In this document: positions 1 through 12,105 of the stretch, in pieces
How positions within the stretch are numbered: position 1 is the stretch's first letter
How the letters are laid out: every line of letters begins with the position of its first letter
DNA from: Ischnura elegans
Lineage: Eukaryota; Arthropoda; Insecta; Odonata; Coenagrionidae
NCBI RefSeq assembly: GCF_921293095.1
Contig: NC_060259.1
Span: forward strand, 43,691,812 to 43,755,811
Reading direction: 5' to 3'
Length of the DNA stretch: 64,000 bases
Notes under the pieces: model-generated
What the model saw: only the letters and a program-made list of their open reading frames with translations
Databases searched by the model: none
What the model was told of the DNA's origin: nothing
Position numbers and translations under genes: made by a program

Positions 1-2
1 AT

Positions 3-3000
3 GTGTCCGTAGGAAGTGAAGTTTCTAATAATGAACGGGAATCTTCTTTAGAAGTGGTTCCACCTCGCCCAACGCACGAGGAAAGTAGTGATGTTCTCGT
101 CTCTCACGAAATGTCTGCTTCTCAGACATTGCCAGTTTCTGAAGGGTTAGTAATTGTCAAACAATTACTCAGTGATTTTCCGCCATTTGAAGTGTCAAAC
201 AGTGAGAATTGGTTTAATTTCATGTTAAAAGTTAATGAAATCGTTTCTTTGTCTTTGGTTCCTCTGTCAACGTTATTGTACCTTGTAGTATCTAAACTTC
301 CTGCCAGCTCTCGTCATTTTTGGTTGTCTATGTTAAACTTGAATCTCGCATGGTCTGAAATCACTGAAAAAGTTTGGGCTAGAATTGTTAGTGACAGAGA
401 GTTTGATCGCTTGATCACTACGAAAGTTAAGAGATTTCAGTTCCCTCGCGAAACGCCCCACGATTTCGTGTGTTCTGTGCGTAATGCCACTCAGGTGCTG
501 GGTTTGCAGTATTCCGAGTCTTCTATTGTGCGACTCATTATTCAAGGGTTAAATCCTTTAACAAAATCTGCAATTATGTTCTCAAATCAGCCTAACACAT
601 TTGTAGAATTGGACTCTGTTATCACGCAGGCTTCTAAACATTTAATGGACTGTGCTGAATATTCCAACACTTTCCATCGTATCTCTAGGAATCCGTCTTC
701 TGTTGCCTCTTCCAGTGCGCCTAGGGAAGTTTCTTTTCCTATTAATTGTTCTTACTGTCATAAACCTGGCCACAAAGTGAACGAGTGTCGCAAAAGACGA
801 CGATTTACTCAGCCTGCCGTGAGTTTGATGAGCGTCCGTGACAAGTGTTCGACTCGATTGCCAATATTATCTATTAATCTTCATTCTATGCCATGCCAGG
901 CTTTAATTGACACTGGGTGTTCAGTTTCACTGTGTGATGAAGATTTCTTTGCTTCTCTGAAATGTTGCCGGAGAAAGGTTATTCGTAAGAATGTTGACGT
1001 CGATTTAATCACTGTGTCGGGGCAGCCTTTTCATATTAATTCCTCTGTCTCACTCAAGGTTCAAATAGGCAAGTTTTCTTGGAACCACGTGTTTTATCTA
1101 GCTAATATCCCGTTTCCCGTGTTACTGGGTGTGGATTTCATTTGTAATTCAAAGATGATTATTCGTCCGGCGAACGTCAGTTTTGAAATTGCCCCGAATT
1201 CTCTTTTTTCTTTTACGGACAATTGCGAAGCGTTTAAATCGGCGCCAGTTAGTAACTCGTCCGAATCTCATGTTCTGTCGTCCACTGAAATCACGTTGTG
1301 TGATAAGTTGAAGGGCTTATTGTCAAAATTTCCTGATGTGATTTCTCAAGAATTGGGGGTCACATCTGTTATGACATACGAAATTGAACTGCTAGATTCA
1401 ACTCCGATTCGATCCCATCCTTATTCGTTGTCACCTCCAAAGGCTAATTTAATGAAGAAGCACATCCAATCTTTACTTGATAAGAAAGTGATTGAGGTTT
1501 CCAATTCAAACTGGTGTTCGCCAGCTTTTCTAGTGCCTAAAAAGGATGGATCTGAAAGATTAGTGGTTGATTACCGTAAGTTGAACAAAGTTGTTAAATC
1601 AGACTGTTATCCAACACCTTCTGTTGAACATGCATTCCAATATCTTGCTGATGCAAAATATTTCACTGTTCTTGATCTCAATTCTGCCTTTCATCAAATA
1701 CCATTATCTGAGAATTCTAAGAAATTAACTGCTTTTGTGACGCCGTTCGGAGTGTACCAATATAATAGATTGCCATTTGGTTTTGTAAATTCTCCTCAAA
1801 TATTCACTCGTCTCATTAATGAAGTATTGGGCGATTTGAAATATTCATGTGTCTACCCATATATTGATGACTTGTGTATCTATTCCAAGTCTGCTGAAGA
1901 CCATGTATCTCATGTTAATGCTGTCCTCAACAAACTACGCAGTGCCGGTTTGACGGTGTGCGAGGACAAGGTTAAGCTTGGTGTGGAATCACTCACTTTT
2001 CTGGGCCATCTCATCACAAATGGAACCTTGCAAGTTGATCCTGAGAGAGTGAGACCAATTGAACAATTCCCAGTTCCCAGAAATGTGAAGGAAGTGGCCA
2101 GATTCATTGGACTTTGTGGGTTTTACTGCAAATTTATTCCAAGGTATTCTGAAATTTCTATGCCACTGAATCGCTTAAAACGTAAAAATGTTCCTTTTCA
2201 ATGGACAGCTGTTGAAAATGAGGCTTTCTGTCAGTTGAAGAAAGCTCTCACCAATCCACCAGTATTATCTTTCCCTCGATTTGACGAGGAATTTCATTTA
2301 TTTGTCGATGCCAGTAATTTGGCGGTTGGTGCCGTTCTGAATCACAAAGTAAATGGTGATTTTGTCCCTGTGGCTTTCGCTAGTAAGGCACTCTTGGAAC
2401 ATGAACGTAAATTTTCTTCTTATGAATTGGAGTGTCACGCAATTCATTTTGGAATTCAAAAATTCAGTGTTTACTTACAAGTAAAACCATTTCACTTGTA
2501 CACTGATAATGGTGCCTTGACATGGCTTTTCTCTCATCCTAAGCAGTTGGGCAAATTAGGCCGGATGGTTCTTAAATTATCCTCTTATAAATTCACTGTG
2601 CATCATGTTCGAGGATCAGCTAATTCTGTCGCAGATTGTCTTTCTCGCATTGAGCCATCCTCATCTACAAATAGTCATTTAGATGTGGAATCAATCACTC
2701 ATAAGGAGTCAGCTGTTCCTTATTCTTGTGTGTTACATAAATTGCCTTTGTCATTCGTTGACATTCGAAAACACCAAGAAACTGATCTCGTTCTAAAGGA
2801 TATTTTCAATCAGATTAATAATAATTCCTTGAACGACAAAAACTATTTTCTGAAGGGACAGCTATTATGTTATGGGAATTCTAAAATTAAGCGAGGAAGA
2901 GCTGTTCTGCCTACGGTCTTGAGGCCTATGATTTTTCAATATTTTCACTGCTCTAGTATGTCTGCTCACTTGGGCATGGCTAAAACTTATGATAAGATTA

Positions 3001-3983
3001 GCAGACACTTTTGGTGGAAGGATATGAAAAGAGAGGTTTATGACATGGTCAGAAAATGCCATCTGTGTCAAACTTGTAAACCCAGAAATGCTCCACCTCC
3101 TGGCATGCTATCATCGAAAAATCCTTCTGAGGTTTGGGAAAGACTTTATATTGACTTTGTGGGTCCTTTACCTTTGACTAAAGGTGGACACCAATATATA
3201 CTTTCTCTTATTGATGGTTTTTCTAAATTCTGTTTTCTTGAGCCAGTTCGTAAGGCTACTGCTGGTTCAGTTGTTTCAATACTCACTCAAAGAGTATTCC
3301 CGAAATTCGGTTTTCCTAAATATTTGGTGTCTGATAATGCACAAGTTTTCAAATCTCATGCCGTTAAGGAGATGTGTTTGCAACTGGGGGTTAAGCAAAT
3401 TTTTGTTTCTCCATACTATCCCTGTTCTAATCAGGTAGAGAGATTGCATAGAAATCTAAAGTCTGCACTTGCTATTTTGTGCAATAATGCTCACCATATG
3501 TGGGACTCTATGCTTGCTGACTTAAATTTTGCCCTGAACACTGCCTCACATGAGAGCAGTGGATTTTCTCCTGCCAAAATAATTTTCGGCAGAGAACTTA
3601 AGCATCCTTTAATTAATCAGTGGGACATTCCAAAATCTTTATTCGAGAATGATCTCAGCGATAATGACAGACAAGCCTGCCTGAATCATGTTATTGCTAA
3701 TTTAAAAAAGGCCAGAAACAGGTATAAAGAATCCTATAATAAATCTCACTCCCAAATCACTTTCTGTGTGGGAGATCTTGTTCTCTGCAAAAACCATCCT
3801 GTCAGTTCTAAAGGTGAACAGAAAATGGCAAAACTGGAACCTCTGTGGAAAGGACCTTTCGTCCTTAAAAAGTATCTCTCTCCTGTAACAGTTATTCTGG
3901 AAGTTTCTCCTGGGAAAGAGAAAATTTGTCATGTTTCTCATTTAAAGGCATATCATGGTGGCATTGCTAATTCCAGTAATTAA
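3..3983 (+). CDS. Ty3/Gypsy Gag-Pol polyprotein, 5'-truncated by window edge
   Basis: Single open frame of about 1326 codons with the full Gag-Pol order of Metaviridae. Gag ends with a CCHC zinc knuckle (C249 to C262). An aspartic protease carries DTG at D303. Reverse transcriptase has the YIDD box at residues 620-623. RNase H starts with its DAS motif at D769. Integrase has an HHCC finger (about 981-1022), catalytic D1051, D1111 and E1146, and a C-terminal region ending in a GPF-like module. The protein copies and integrates the element. No envelope frame follows. The frame is open at the left edge, so the true start lies outside; the GTG at base 3 is not a credible start. Absence of stops or frameshifts suggests a recent insertion. 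One oddity: only 34 residues separate the last two integrase acids, because the usual glycine before QVER is missing. Class is certain, the Gypsy clade is not. Confidence 0.95.
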   Translation: MSVGSEVSNNERESSLEVVPPRPTHEESSDVLVSHEMSASQTLPVSEGLVIVKQLLSDFPPFEVSNSENWFNFMLKVNEIVSLSLVPLSTLLYLVVSKLPASSRHFWLSMLNLNLAWSEITEKVWARIVSDREFDRLITTKVKRFQFPRETPHDFVCSVRNATQVLGLQYSESSIVRLIIQGLNPLTKSAIMFSNQPNTFVELDSVITQASKHLMDCAEYSNTFHRISRNPSSVASSSAPREVSFPINCSYCHKPGHKVNECRKRRRFTQPAVSLMSVRDKCSTRLPILSINLHSMPCQALIDTGCSVSLCDEDFFASLKCCRRKVIRKNVDVDLITVSGQPFHINSSVSLKVQIGKFSWNHVFYLANIPFPVLLGVDFICNSKMIIRPANVSFEIAPNSLFSFTDNCEAFKSAPVSNSSESHVLSSTEITLCDKLKGLLSKFPDVISQELGVTSVMTYEIELLDSTPIRSHPYSLSPPKANLMKKHIQSLLDKKVIEVSNSNWCSPAFLVPKKDGSERLVVDYRKLNKVVKSDCYPTPSVEHAFQYLADAKYFTVLDLNSAFHQIPLSENSKKLTAFVTPFGVYQYNRLPFGFVNSPQIFTRLINEVLGDLKYSCVYPYIDDLCIYSKSAEDHVSHVNAVLNKLRSAGLTVCEDKVKLGVESLTFLGHLITNGTLQVDPERVRPIEQFPVPRNVKEVARFIGLCGFYCKFIPRYSEISMPLNRLKRKNVPFQWTAVENEAFCQLKKALTNPPVLSFPRFDEEFHLFVDASNLAVGAVLNHKVNGDFVPVAFASKALLEHERKFSSYELECHAIHFGIQKFSVYLQVKPFHLYTDNGALTWLFSHPKQLGKLGRMVLKLSSYKFTVHHVRGSANSVADCLSRIEPSSSTNSHLDVESITHKESAVPYSCVLHKLPLSFVDIRKHQETDLVLKDIFNQINNNSLNDKNYFLKGQLLCYGNSKIKRGRAVLPTVLRPMIFQYFHCSSMSAHLGMAKTYDKISRHFWWKDMKREVYDMVRKCHLCQTCKPRNAPPPGMLSSKNPSEVWERLYIDFVGPLPLTKGGHQYILSLIDGFSKFCFLEPVRKATAGSVVSILTQRVFPKFGFPKYLVSDNAQVFKSHAVKEMCLQLGVKQIFVSPYYPCSNQVERLHRNLKSALAILCNNAHHMWDSMLADLNFALNTASHESSGFSPAKIIFGRELKHPLINQWDIPKSLFENDLSDNDRQACLNHVIANLKKARNRYKESYNKSHSQITFCVGDLVLCKNHPVSSKGEQKMAKLEPLWKGPFVLKKYLSPVTVILEVSPGKEKICHVSHLKAYHGGIANSSN

Positions 3984-5900
3984 AAGGAGAGAAATATCAT
4001 TGATTTTTTTTTATTCTTTTTTTTAATGAATGCTAATGTTTGCTCTCTCAAATACTATTTGATGCTTGATTTCGGTGTTGTATTTCTATTGATTCCTATT
4101 AATATTGTTTTGATTAATGAATAATAAGTCTATTTCTATGCTTGTAATTGAAATTGTTCTGAAATATTGTATTGTACTTGCTTATTCTCATCTGCTTAAT
4201 TCACTCATGTAATTTAGTGTTGGTCTACTGTGATTGTGAGATGGGGTAAGGTGGAGGAATTATGGGTGCTTGGAGGGAGAGGACGGGAGATTAACTTGGG
4301 GGGAAATCCCCGAGATGGCTCGTTTCCAGATAAGCTGTGGAGGTGGCCCCAGTTATTAAGATTCAATTGTGTTTTGTGTCACCTTTTCTCCACCAAGACT
4401 TTATGGACATTCTCACAATTCTGGACAGTGATAAGTGTCGTGATTTTGCAGTGTTCAATATTCTATCGATGGCTGAGTGATTGAATTGATCAGCTGATTT
4501 TAAGACTGCCTACTGTGTTTTAGTGTGGCTTTTGGCGTTGAGTTGCGACCTTCATCGCCCGACAAGTATGAACTTTCATCTTGTCGCAACCAGCATGTAG
4601 CTCTCATTTCTATTGTTAATTGAAGAGTGAAATTTAGAGTGATTTCTTTTGTTGATGCAATATGCAGTTCTCATTTTGTTAGCATCGCCTATGATTCTTT
4701 TTTGACTTGTTTAATTAATACTGAGAGATATATATACACATCTTGATTAAATTTAGTCAGTACTTGTTCAATAGCTGACATGAATACCATATGCCTTATA
4801 AATTGTTAATAATTATTGGAAAATCGAGGAATTTAGTGCAATCTATTGTCATTTACGTAATCTTGTTGAATTTTGGAGGATTCTTTATTGATAATTAATT
4901 ATGGACTGATAATATTTACAAACATGGAGGGTTTAAATGGGAGAAATACTAATGCCAATGTATATTAATTAAGTGAGACACATATTATGCTGAATATTTT
5001 TGCTGTTATTTTGATAACTAATAATTATTTAGTGAATAACCGTATTTTTGAATAAACTTGTACTTAATGATTATATAATATGGGGTATATATTTTGTTGG
5101 TCGACCCTAACTTTCTCTTGGGTTGCAATATGAATTTTGGGTAGAAGTTAAAACCCATTTTTTGTCAATCGTTGATTTTTGATAAGGTGGTTGAACCCAA
5201 CTAATGGGACAACCCAGGGTTCCCATGAACCCAACTGCTTCACCAACCCAATCTTGCCCATTTACTAAGTGGTTGGTTATTGTATTGCTTTACTTGGTTT
5301 TTAAAAAAAAAAAACCCACAAAATATCTCTGATGAGAGAAGGAACATTTGAGTTTGGTAAAGATATCCTGGTGTTATACCAATAAAAATCTTCCCAGTTC
5401 CTTCTAGTTGCTGATGGTAATTATTTGTAATTTTGATTCACTGTTCACCGAAACAAGCATCACTTTATGACATATTGATTATTAATTTTATTTTCTTGCT
5501 ATGTAATACTAAATAATTTACTCTATATCTATCAGCAATATTTCTTGTCTCACTCTTGTAATTATGTCATGTTACTCACTTAAGAATTCTGTTGAATTCC
5601 AAACATCACTCCTGAGGTTATTATTTACAGAGTGATAAAAATGTATGTTCTTGTCAAAACTATTTTTGAGTGATATTTCTTGAATACTATTGTCTCAATC
5701 AATAAACTTTTTATATTCAGTTCAATTCTAACCACTGAATAATGGTTTTTGTGAAATTCATGGGGGTTAAACAGTGGGGGTTCATCCAGTGAAAACCAGT
5801 GGACCTGTGATGCCTCGATAAGTTTTCTAGGCATTAATCAGTTCTTGGTGGACGTGTCTTGGTCCCCAAGTTCAAGCAATTTTTGTGGTCATTTTCCTAC
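3984..5900 (+). other. 3' flank of the Gypsy element, probably holding its 3' LTR
   Basis: After the stop codon there is a purine run at 3983-3997 and a second, G-rich purine stretch at about 4248-4310. Either could be the polypurine tract that primes plus-strand synthesis. Possible polyadenylation signals (AATAAA) occur near 5050. The 5' LTR is outside the window, so the LTR borders cannot be set by comparison. No env-like frame is visible. A GGGTTG/CAACCC-rich stretch lies at 5100-5280. Confidence 0.4.
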
Positions 5901-5924
5901 AGAGGATGTGGCATTTTTTAGTGT

Positions 5925-6200
5925 CCCCCCCCCCCCCCAAAATTTCTGGTACCCCCCCCCCCCAGAAATTCCTCGAACTTCCTCGAACTTCCTCCGAACT
6001 TATCCGCAGAACTTCTCCCGCCAAGAACTTTTCGCGCTAAGGTTTTTTCGCGCAAAGGATTTTTTGCGCAAAGGGTCCCTGTAGCAAAGTGCCCTGTCTC
6101 GCAAAATCCTGTCTCTGGAAAATCCTGTCTCTGGAAACAGTCTCTGAAACAGCCTCCGAAGCAGCCTCCGAACCAGCCTCCGAACCAGCCTACCTGCAAT
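5925..6200. repeat. low-complexity poly-C and short tandem repeats
   Basis: Two poly-C runs (about 5926-5938 and 5951-5963) flank AATTTCTGG, and AGAAATT follows. Next come short repeats: CTTCCTCGAA units near 5970-6000, TCCTGTCTCTGGAAAA units near 6105-6140, and four 12-bp units of the type CCTCCGAACCAG at 6150-6190. Open frames across this part are a product of the repeats. Confidence 0.7.
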
Positions 6201-7913
6201 GCAAGACTTATATAGGACTACTGCGGAGAAATACTTCTCCTTGGCAAGCAAGGGGAAATCGGTGCTAAGGCCTTAGTATTGCACTTGGAGTGAGAAGTTT
6301 TACCATTGTCCTATCACAAACTCTCTCTCCCTCCAACACCTCACCCCAGTATCTCCTTCCCCTCCATGTGTTCCAATGAACGATTCCTCTGAGGTCTCCA
6401 ACCCAGATGTTGAGGGGAAAATTCTGGGTGCTGGCTTTGTCTCAAAACCAGGGAATGGTGTTTTGCGGAGCGGCCGTTTCTGCAGGGGCAGTGACGCATC
6501 AGTGGGCGGTTGTTGAATTCGCCTGGCTACCCCTCCACTCCCTGGAAGAAGCCCTCCCCTCAAATGCTGTCTCGCCTTGCTTAGGCGAGCCCCTTTTTTT
6601 TCTTCCTGACCTGCATGGGAGTCACATGTCTTGTGAGCCATGGCATATTTAGAGCAATTTTCTGCTGGTAATGTTTCCTTGGGATCATGAATTTACTATC
6701 ATTGTTTTCTGTAATACTTCTGATTTTTTTTGAATACTCTACTTTGAATAGATATCGTACGGTAATAACTCGTAAATTATTTTTTGGCTGCCTTTTTCTT
6801 GTGAGCTGTTTTTCTTGTTTGTGGAGTCTTTTCCCTGATCCAGCATGTGACCGACGGTTGGAGTATTTCCCCTGTCTGGACTTACGTGAAAAATCAACCA
6901 GATTTTACGACGTAACGTTACAACCCCTTCAGTCATAGTGTCCATAAAAATGGACTTGTTGTCATTTAGGGGATTTCTAACTCCCAGTGTGCATATTTGT
7001 CTAAAATTGTGGGCCAAGACCATAAAATTTAATTCGCAAAAAATAGCCGATCTTTTTTGCAATTAGTCCACGACATCTTCATTCAATTTTAATAACAAAT
7101 AGAATAATTTCCAGCCAAGTAGAGAAAAAATGTCTGACTGAAAAGGTTAAATGTCTAAAATTGTTCAATTTCATACGTTGCTAACAGTGAAAATGTGATT
7201 TTATGTACCAAAATTCAAAAACCTTTAGTATTTTAGAAATATTTACATGGTCGAAAGTCCCTCTCTTCCGGAAGGTATTCCGTACTCCCCCGGACTCAGT
7301 TCATGACCCCTCACTAAATATGACGCTGAATCTGACCCTGATTCGAGGATAAATATTTTAATCGCATTGATAATATGGTCTGGTCAGAGATAGTATCCTC
7401 ATCCAACTGCAAGTCGACCAGGATATATATTATTTTTATATTGAATAAATTCCTGTTATGACGAAGATATCGGACGTCAAGCACGGAGAGCAGTAGTGTG
7501 GGTTACTGCAGTGTATTCCTATGTAAAGTTTGCTAAAATGATTTAATAAATTAGTAAATTAATGATGAGAGTAATTTTCTATTCAAAGACAATTATAAAA
7601 CAGCAAATAAATTACAAAGATAATTTATTTTGATACTTTTACATGATATTCCTAGAAACATTTTAGATGAAGTCCAACGTTGCATTTTTGCTACAAATGA
7701 ATTTTGCTCTCCCTTTACACTCTACGCTACGTCTTTCGGTAACAATAAATATTGGTCAGAGGTATGGGCGATCAAATCTAAAAGAAGTAATGAGAACAGG
7801 CGTACGTTTTCCCTGGATAGATGGTTTTCAAATTTTTCTAGTTTAATCAAGGCAAGTGACCTTCGAAATTTCAAAAGTGACTCTTTTCTGGTCTGTTATT
7901 TTTAATTAGGAAG
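6201..7913. other. no gene recognised
   Basis: Frames here are short and match no family I know. A TATCGGACG motif at about 7468-7476 resembles the palindrome in the element at 9804-10196 but stands alone. Confidence 0.5.
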
Positions 7914-8690
7914 CTACGCATTTAGCGCAGCAGCATGGAAAAAATTGGTTAATATTAGCCACCACCATTTATTCTGTCTTATTTTGGACCTATATGTAAC
8001 AATAAACTGGTCCATTTGATAAACTCTACCCATTCCTTGGCTATATGATGATATAACTGTTGGCTGAGGTACAGAAATCTTACTTTTTTCTCTATTGACC
8101 ATCTTTTTGCGGCACCGACGGAAAACTTTTCATAGTTTGTTGCATCGGTGACGAGACAATTACCTTTAAATCTGACAAGTAAAGCATTATCACAACTTTT
8201 AAAGCAATAGGCACCTTTTTCTTCCTCCTTCGTCATCAGCTTTGTCTTGAGAGGATAATTTTCTACCCTATTATCCAGTATTGTACCACTTGCGCAGATA
8301 TTTAGAGAAGCAAGGTGCCCAATGAGTTTCACCGAGGTGAAGTAATAATAAAAAATCTCGTATCCTACATATTTTGGGACATTAGCAGCATTTACAAGGG
8401 GCACAACAACATCTCCACCTCAACCAAGTTGCCGAGGTTCGAGGTTTGCGGGCATCTTTAACTGTGTACACTTGAAATGTGACCTTATAGTCAGCAATGG
8501 TACATATGGCAAATTTTTAAAGCCAAAATGAATAGGCTTTCCCCTGATATTTTTTTTATTTCTTCCCATAATGCTCTCACCAATCGATAAGTTTTCTTCA
8601 AGGCCGGCAAGATATTCGAAGACAGTTTCAAGCATCGTCAAAAATAGTCTGATTTTGAATAACGGTCACCTCCTTCATTTGTGAGTTGTC
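7914..8690 (-). pseudogene. piggyBac-family transposase remnant (PGBD-like)
   Basis: Minus-strand frames read in order as the DDE core of a piggyBac transposase. Around 8690-8640 is a DRYSK-like segment. The region 8641-8420 contains LEENLSIGES and IRGKPIHFG, the block near the first catalytic Asp of the family. The region 8404-8100 contains FTSVKLIGHLASLNI, GTILDNR and a KRWS block. The region 8100-7914 contains QPTVISSYSQGMGRVYQMDQ and the tryptophan-rich NKWWW segment. The parts lie in different frames: a stop separates the first two, and a frameshift near 8095 precedes the last. The frame stops at 7914, before the usual C-terminal cysteine-rich domain. The N-terminal third is not recognisable. 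This is a dead copy. The Asp of the LSIDES box reads Gly here (SIGES), another sign of decay. Confidence 0.85.
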
Positions 8691-9803
8691 ATTCAGGATT
8701 AAATATCGTAATCCAATTTCAAGTCGGTTGCAGCAAATTAATACCCATAAATTCGTGGGCACATCATTCTCTTTGTACCATAATATACGTTCATTAGGAT
8801 ACTAGCCGGCCACCCTCCGTTGCTCAGGAAGGATAGTACCAAGAGAAGGGAAACTTCAAACTTGGAACTCATGGTCATATTGACCTCTCAATGGGAAAAT
8901 ATGAAAGAGCGTAAGAAGAAACACGATTTTTCGAAGTACTCGGCTAAATGGACAGCAAGGATATTCGTGGACCATTTACATATAAGCGGTGAAGTTGCGA
9001 GAAAAGGCAGAATTGGAACTGGAAGTCACCAAATCGGCCTTCACCTCGCGCACAGCGCGCGTAAGGATATAAAAAATATTGCAGAGTGAATGGGGATGTT
9101 ATCGGAAGGTGGGAGAGTATGCAAAGGGTGGGGAATGGGTGCTAGGTGGTGCTAAACGCAGTAGGAGTGTTCAGTAATGAGAAAACGATGCAAAGGATGC
9201 GTCGGACGCGACCAAAAGTAGCACTACGGGGTTCGGGAGCATGAGATGCACCTATGTACAAGCTTTGGCCGCAATCCATGAAGCCGTATGGAAAGCATAT
9301 GGGTCAGACAAACAGACGGAATATATATAAAAGATTTAGCGTGGCCTGAAATTATCATATCAGCGAGAAATGCCATAAGTTCCTCCTTCTCCGAGGTTCA
9401 CATTTTTATAATTTAGCATATATGCAACTAATCTCCAAATGAGATTTATCAGTTTATCCGAGAAAAATAAAGAAAAATTCCTGTGGCTTTCGCATGTTAA
9501 TGCCTCTTCAGAATAAAGAAATGCATTACAGGTTGAATATAAGATTCCTCTTTCTCCACTTACATATAATTTATATACAATTACATTTGAGGGTAAGCTT
9601 GCGCCATTAGTCACCTCCAGAGGTACCATTGGGTGTTTATATTTATTCACTGCCAAGGCCAATAAATTTTTTATGGATATTTTTTTATTATTTTAATTAT
9701 TTTTATGGTGAATTTATTTTTATAATTAAATACACAGTACTAAAATCAAATTTTATAGTTAAAGTATAAGAACAGCCATCATTAGATAAGCTGCGAGAAC
9801 TGA
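8691..9803. other. no gene recognised; possible decayed 5' part of the piggyBac copy
   Basis: The N-terminal part of the neighbouring transposase should lie here on the minus strand, but I cannot recognise it. Plus-strand frame 8820-9089 and minus frame 9360-9662 match nothing known. Confidence 0.4.
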
Positions 9804-10196
9804 CCCCCGTGCATGGCGTCCGATGTATCGGACGGTCAGTTTTCAGTGTTGATAGCAGATACAAGATAGAACAGAAAAGCTTGAAAAAAATATAAAATAA
9901 CAAGATCAATCATAGGAACTAAATTGAAATAGAAATTATTAATATGTTAAGCAAAATACATCGATAAAAAAATGTACTTGCCCGGCGCGGGTGGCTGACA
10001 ATTCTTTCAACGCTATGTCTCACATAAATGCTTTTAGCATTATAAATTGAAGGAAACAACTAAAATGTTAGCTAAGCGGTGAAAAATGACATTCATTTGA
10101 ACTTAATAAAGAATCGCAATGTAGCGCATGCCCATTTGAGCCCAGAAAAAAAAGAAATACTCGCGTTCGATATATCGGACGCTATGCACTAATGGG
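9804..10196. mobile_element. 393-bp MITE with palindromic terminal inverted repeats
   Basis: The left end (9804-9834) and the inverted right end (10164-10196) share GTGCATRGCGTCCGAT followed by RTATCGRACG, about 28 of 31 positions. Each end therefore contains the near-perfect palindrome CGTCCGATATATCGGACG. There is no coding capacity between them. A CCC start and the nearby piggyBac transposase suggest a piggyBac-type non-autonomous element, but clean TTAA duplications are not present (CTGA and TTTA flank the ends). Confidence 0.6.
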
Positions 10197-12033
10197 TTTA
10201 TCATAAAATTTCTGACGAAAGCACTAAGCTTGAGCTTTTTAAATCCGCTTGTACACAGTGATATCTTAACATTTAGATGACAATGTATCTCAGAAGAAAT
10301 GATCTATTCCCTGCAATTCCAGTATTAAACCCATGGCTGTAGCTAACATGTTATTGCAGACATATTGGACAGTTCTGCCTTTTTCATTCATTCTAAATAT
10401 TTTCAAATGCAGGGTGCCCTCTTACAGTGGAGTGGAGAAAGCCCAAATGAATACATGGCCCAATTATTGAGAAAAGTAAGGAAACGAATCAAGTTACTGC
10501 GAGTTTCCTGTGACTTATGCTATATTTTTTAATACACTTATTGGATATCATTTGAATGAGTTTTTTTTTATTTTAACAATGAAATATTTTCAAAAAGGGA
10601 AGGTATGAGCATCTGTATCGGGAGTTGAGGCAAAAACTTCGTGGACAAAAATAGCTGTGGTAATGCAGGTGGTGCGAGGATTACAATGCACCTGGATTCA
10701 ATTTCTATTGCTTTATTTTTACCAACATCAGAAATGAATATATTGATTTTCAATTTTAATGAACTATCAAATATGAATGGAAGCATGTTAGGAATTTCTT
10801 CTTTTCAACAGGGAAAATAGGTGGAAAATATATTGGTATTTCACTTCATGCATATTTTGAAAAAATGATAGTAGCTACTAAGTCACATATGACGTTTTCC
10901 TGTCGATAATCAATAAGTTTTAAAAATTTTGCGATCGTTGTCTCTTACAAAAATGCGCAAATGAACTTTACGGTTTTATAAATACTTTTATGTGCTGAAA
11001 TGCGTCAGGCATGCTTAATATTGCTAAATACGTTTATTACTATCTAAGAATAAAATTTGCTATTTTTCCTGGAATTCAATGAAATAAAAAAAATTTTCTG
11101 GTATCCGTTTGCATGGAAGAGAGGAAATTTTCTTAAACATATTTTGTTGTTCGCCGATATTTCAAATTTATGATAAAGGTTCTTATTAGGTTTTTTTAGT
11201 TCCTGCAGTGGGGTCTGAAAATAATGTTTTAAATGAAAAATGTCTCGATATTTTTTATTCTCTTATTTAACCTGTTCTTACTCTTAAATAAGGTAATTTA
11301 CGCATTAATGCATTGAATACCAGCCTCATTTGACTAGTAATAGGTTTATTGCACTGATTTTTGAACGTTTCTTTACCGTGACGTTTCACTAAAGATATCT
11401 TTGGTTTTAAGCTATCTATTATTTGATCGCCATCAAAACACGCCCTAGTTTTATATAAATGCATTTAAAAATTTACCAAGTCTGGGTGGAAATTCATTGA
11501 TTGAACGAGAAAGAATTAATTACATTAAATGAGTTTATATGTGGAGATAAAAAAAGTAATTCCGTGGGTATAAGATTTAGAAAATAAAGGGGTTTCTAAT
11601 AACCTAAAGCAGGGTTTTGTTTTTTGGAGTTCATAAGAATAGCAGACTGTTTGCCATCAACAGTTGAAAAAAAATTGCCCATCTACTTCCTTTAATATTG
11701 AATACTTTTCCATATTATTACAAGAGTTTAGGTCATTACATCTAACCTTTGTAGAAATTACACATAATGTGAAATATTAGCATAAATTTATATATCTTTA
11801 AATAAAATGTATGTCTGTGTAACAGCGTGATAAAGGCATGACACACATGTTGTTCGTGCGAAATATTTCGGCTGCAATCATCTGGCCGTAGCCACTGCCC
11901 CTGAGTTTGAGTTTCGTGGCGATGCAGGTGTGTATTGGGTGTTCCGGCATTTTCAGGCGTACCATTTATCTTCCCTCGCCTGTGATATTTTCGTGAAGGA
12001 GTACATGAAATGGTCAAATTGGTGCCACAGATC
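10197..12033. other. no gene recognised
   Basis: AT-rich DNA with short frames only. I see no repeat ends or family motifs. Confidence 0.5.
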
Positions 12034-12105
12034 GTTTTGGTGTTATAGCTAGTGTCGGAATCTCACCCCTGCACCTGGGTTCAATTCCAGGCGGTGGCGT
12101 AGCTT
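12034..12105 (+). repeat. tRNA-like SINE head
   Basis: A B box GGTTCAATTCC lies at 12078-12088, with an A-box-like GGTGTTATAGCTAGTG about 40 bases upstream. The spacing fits a tRNA-derived RNA polymerase III promoter. The sequence has no tRNA acceptor stem or anticodon arm that I can fold, so a SINE head is more likely than a tRNA gene. Confidence 0.4.

Noticed and set aside
4230..4484. Small frame downstream of Gypsy Pol as an env or accessory gene
   Set aside because: Only 84 codons, no signal peptide or surface-protein features, and it lies in the probable LTR region.
6300..6652. Overlapping frames of 81-113 codons on both strands
   Set aside because: They mirror each other over GC-richer DNA and show no domain; one being real would exclude the other, and nothing favours either.
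12034..12105. True tRNA gene
   Set aside because: A and B boxes are present, but no complete cloverleaf could be drawn; it is listed as a SINE head only.
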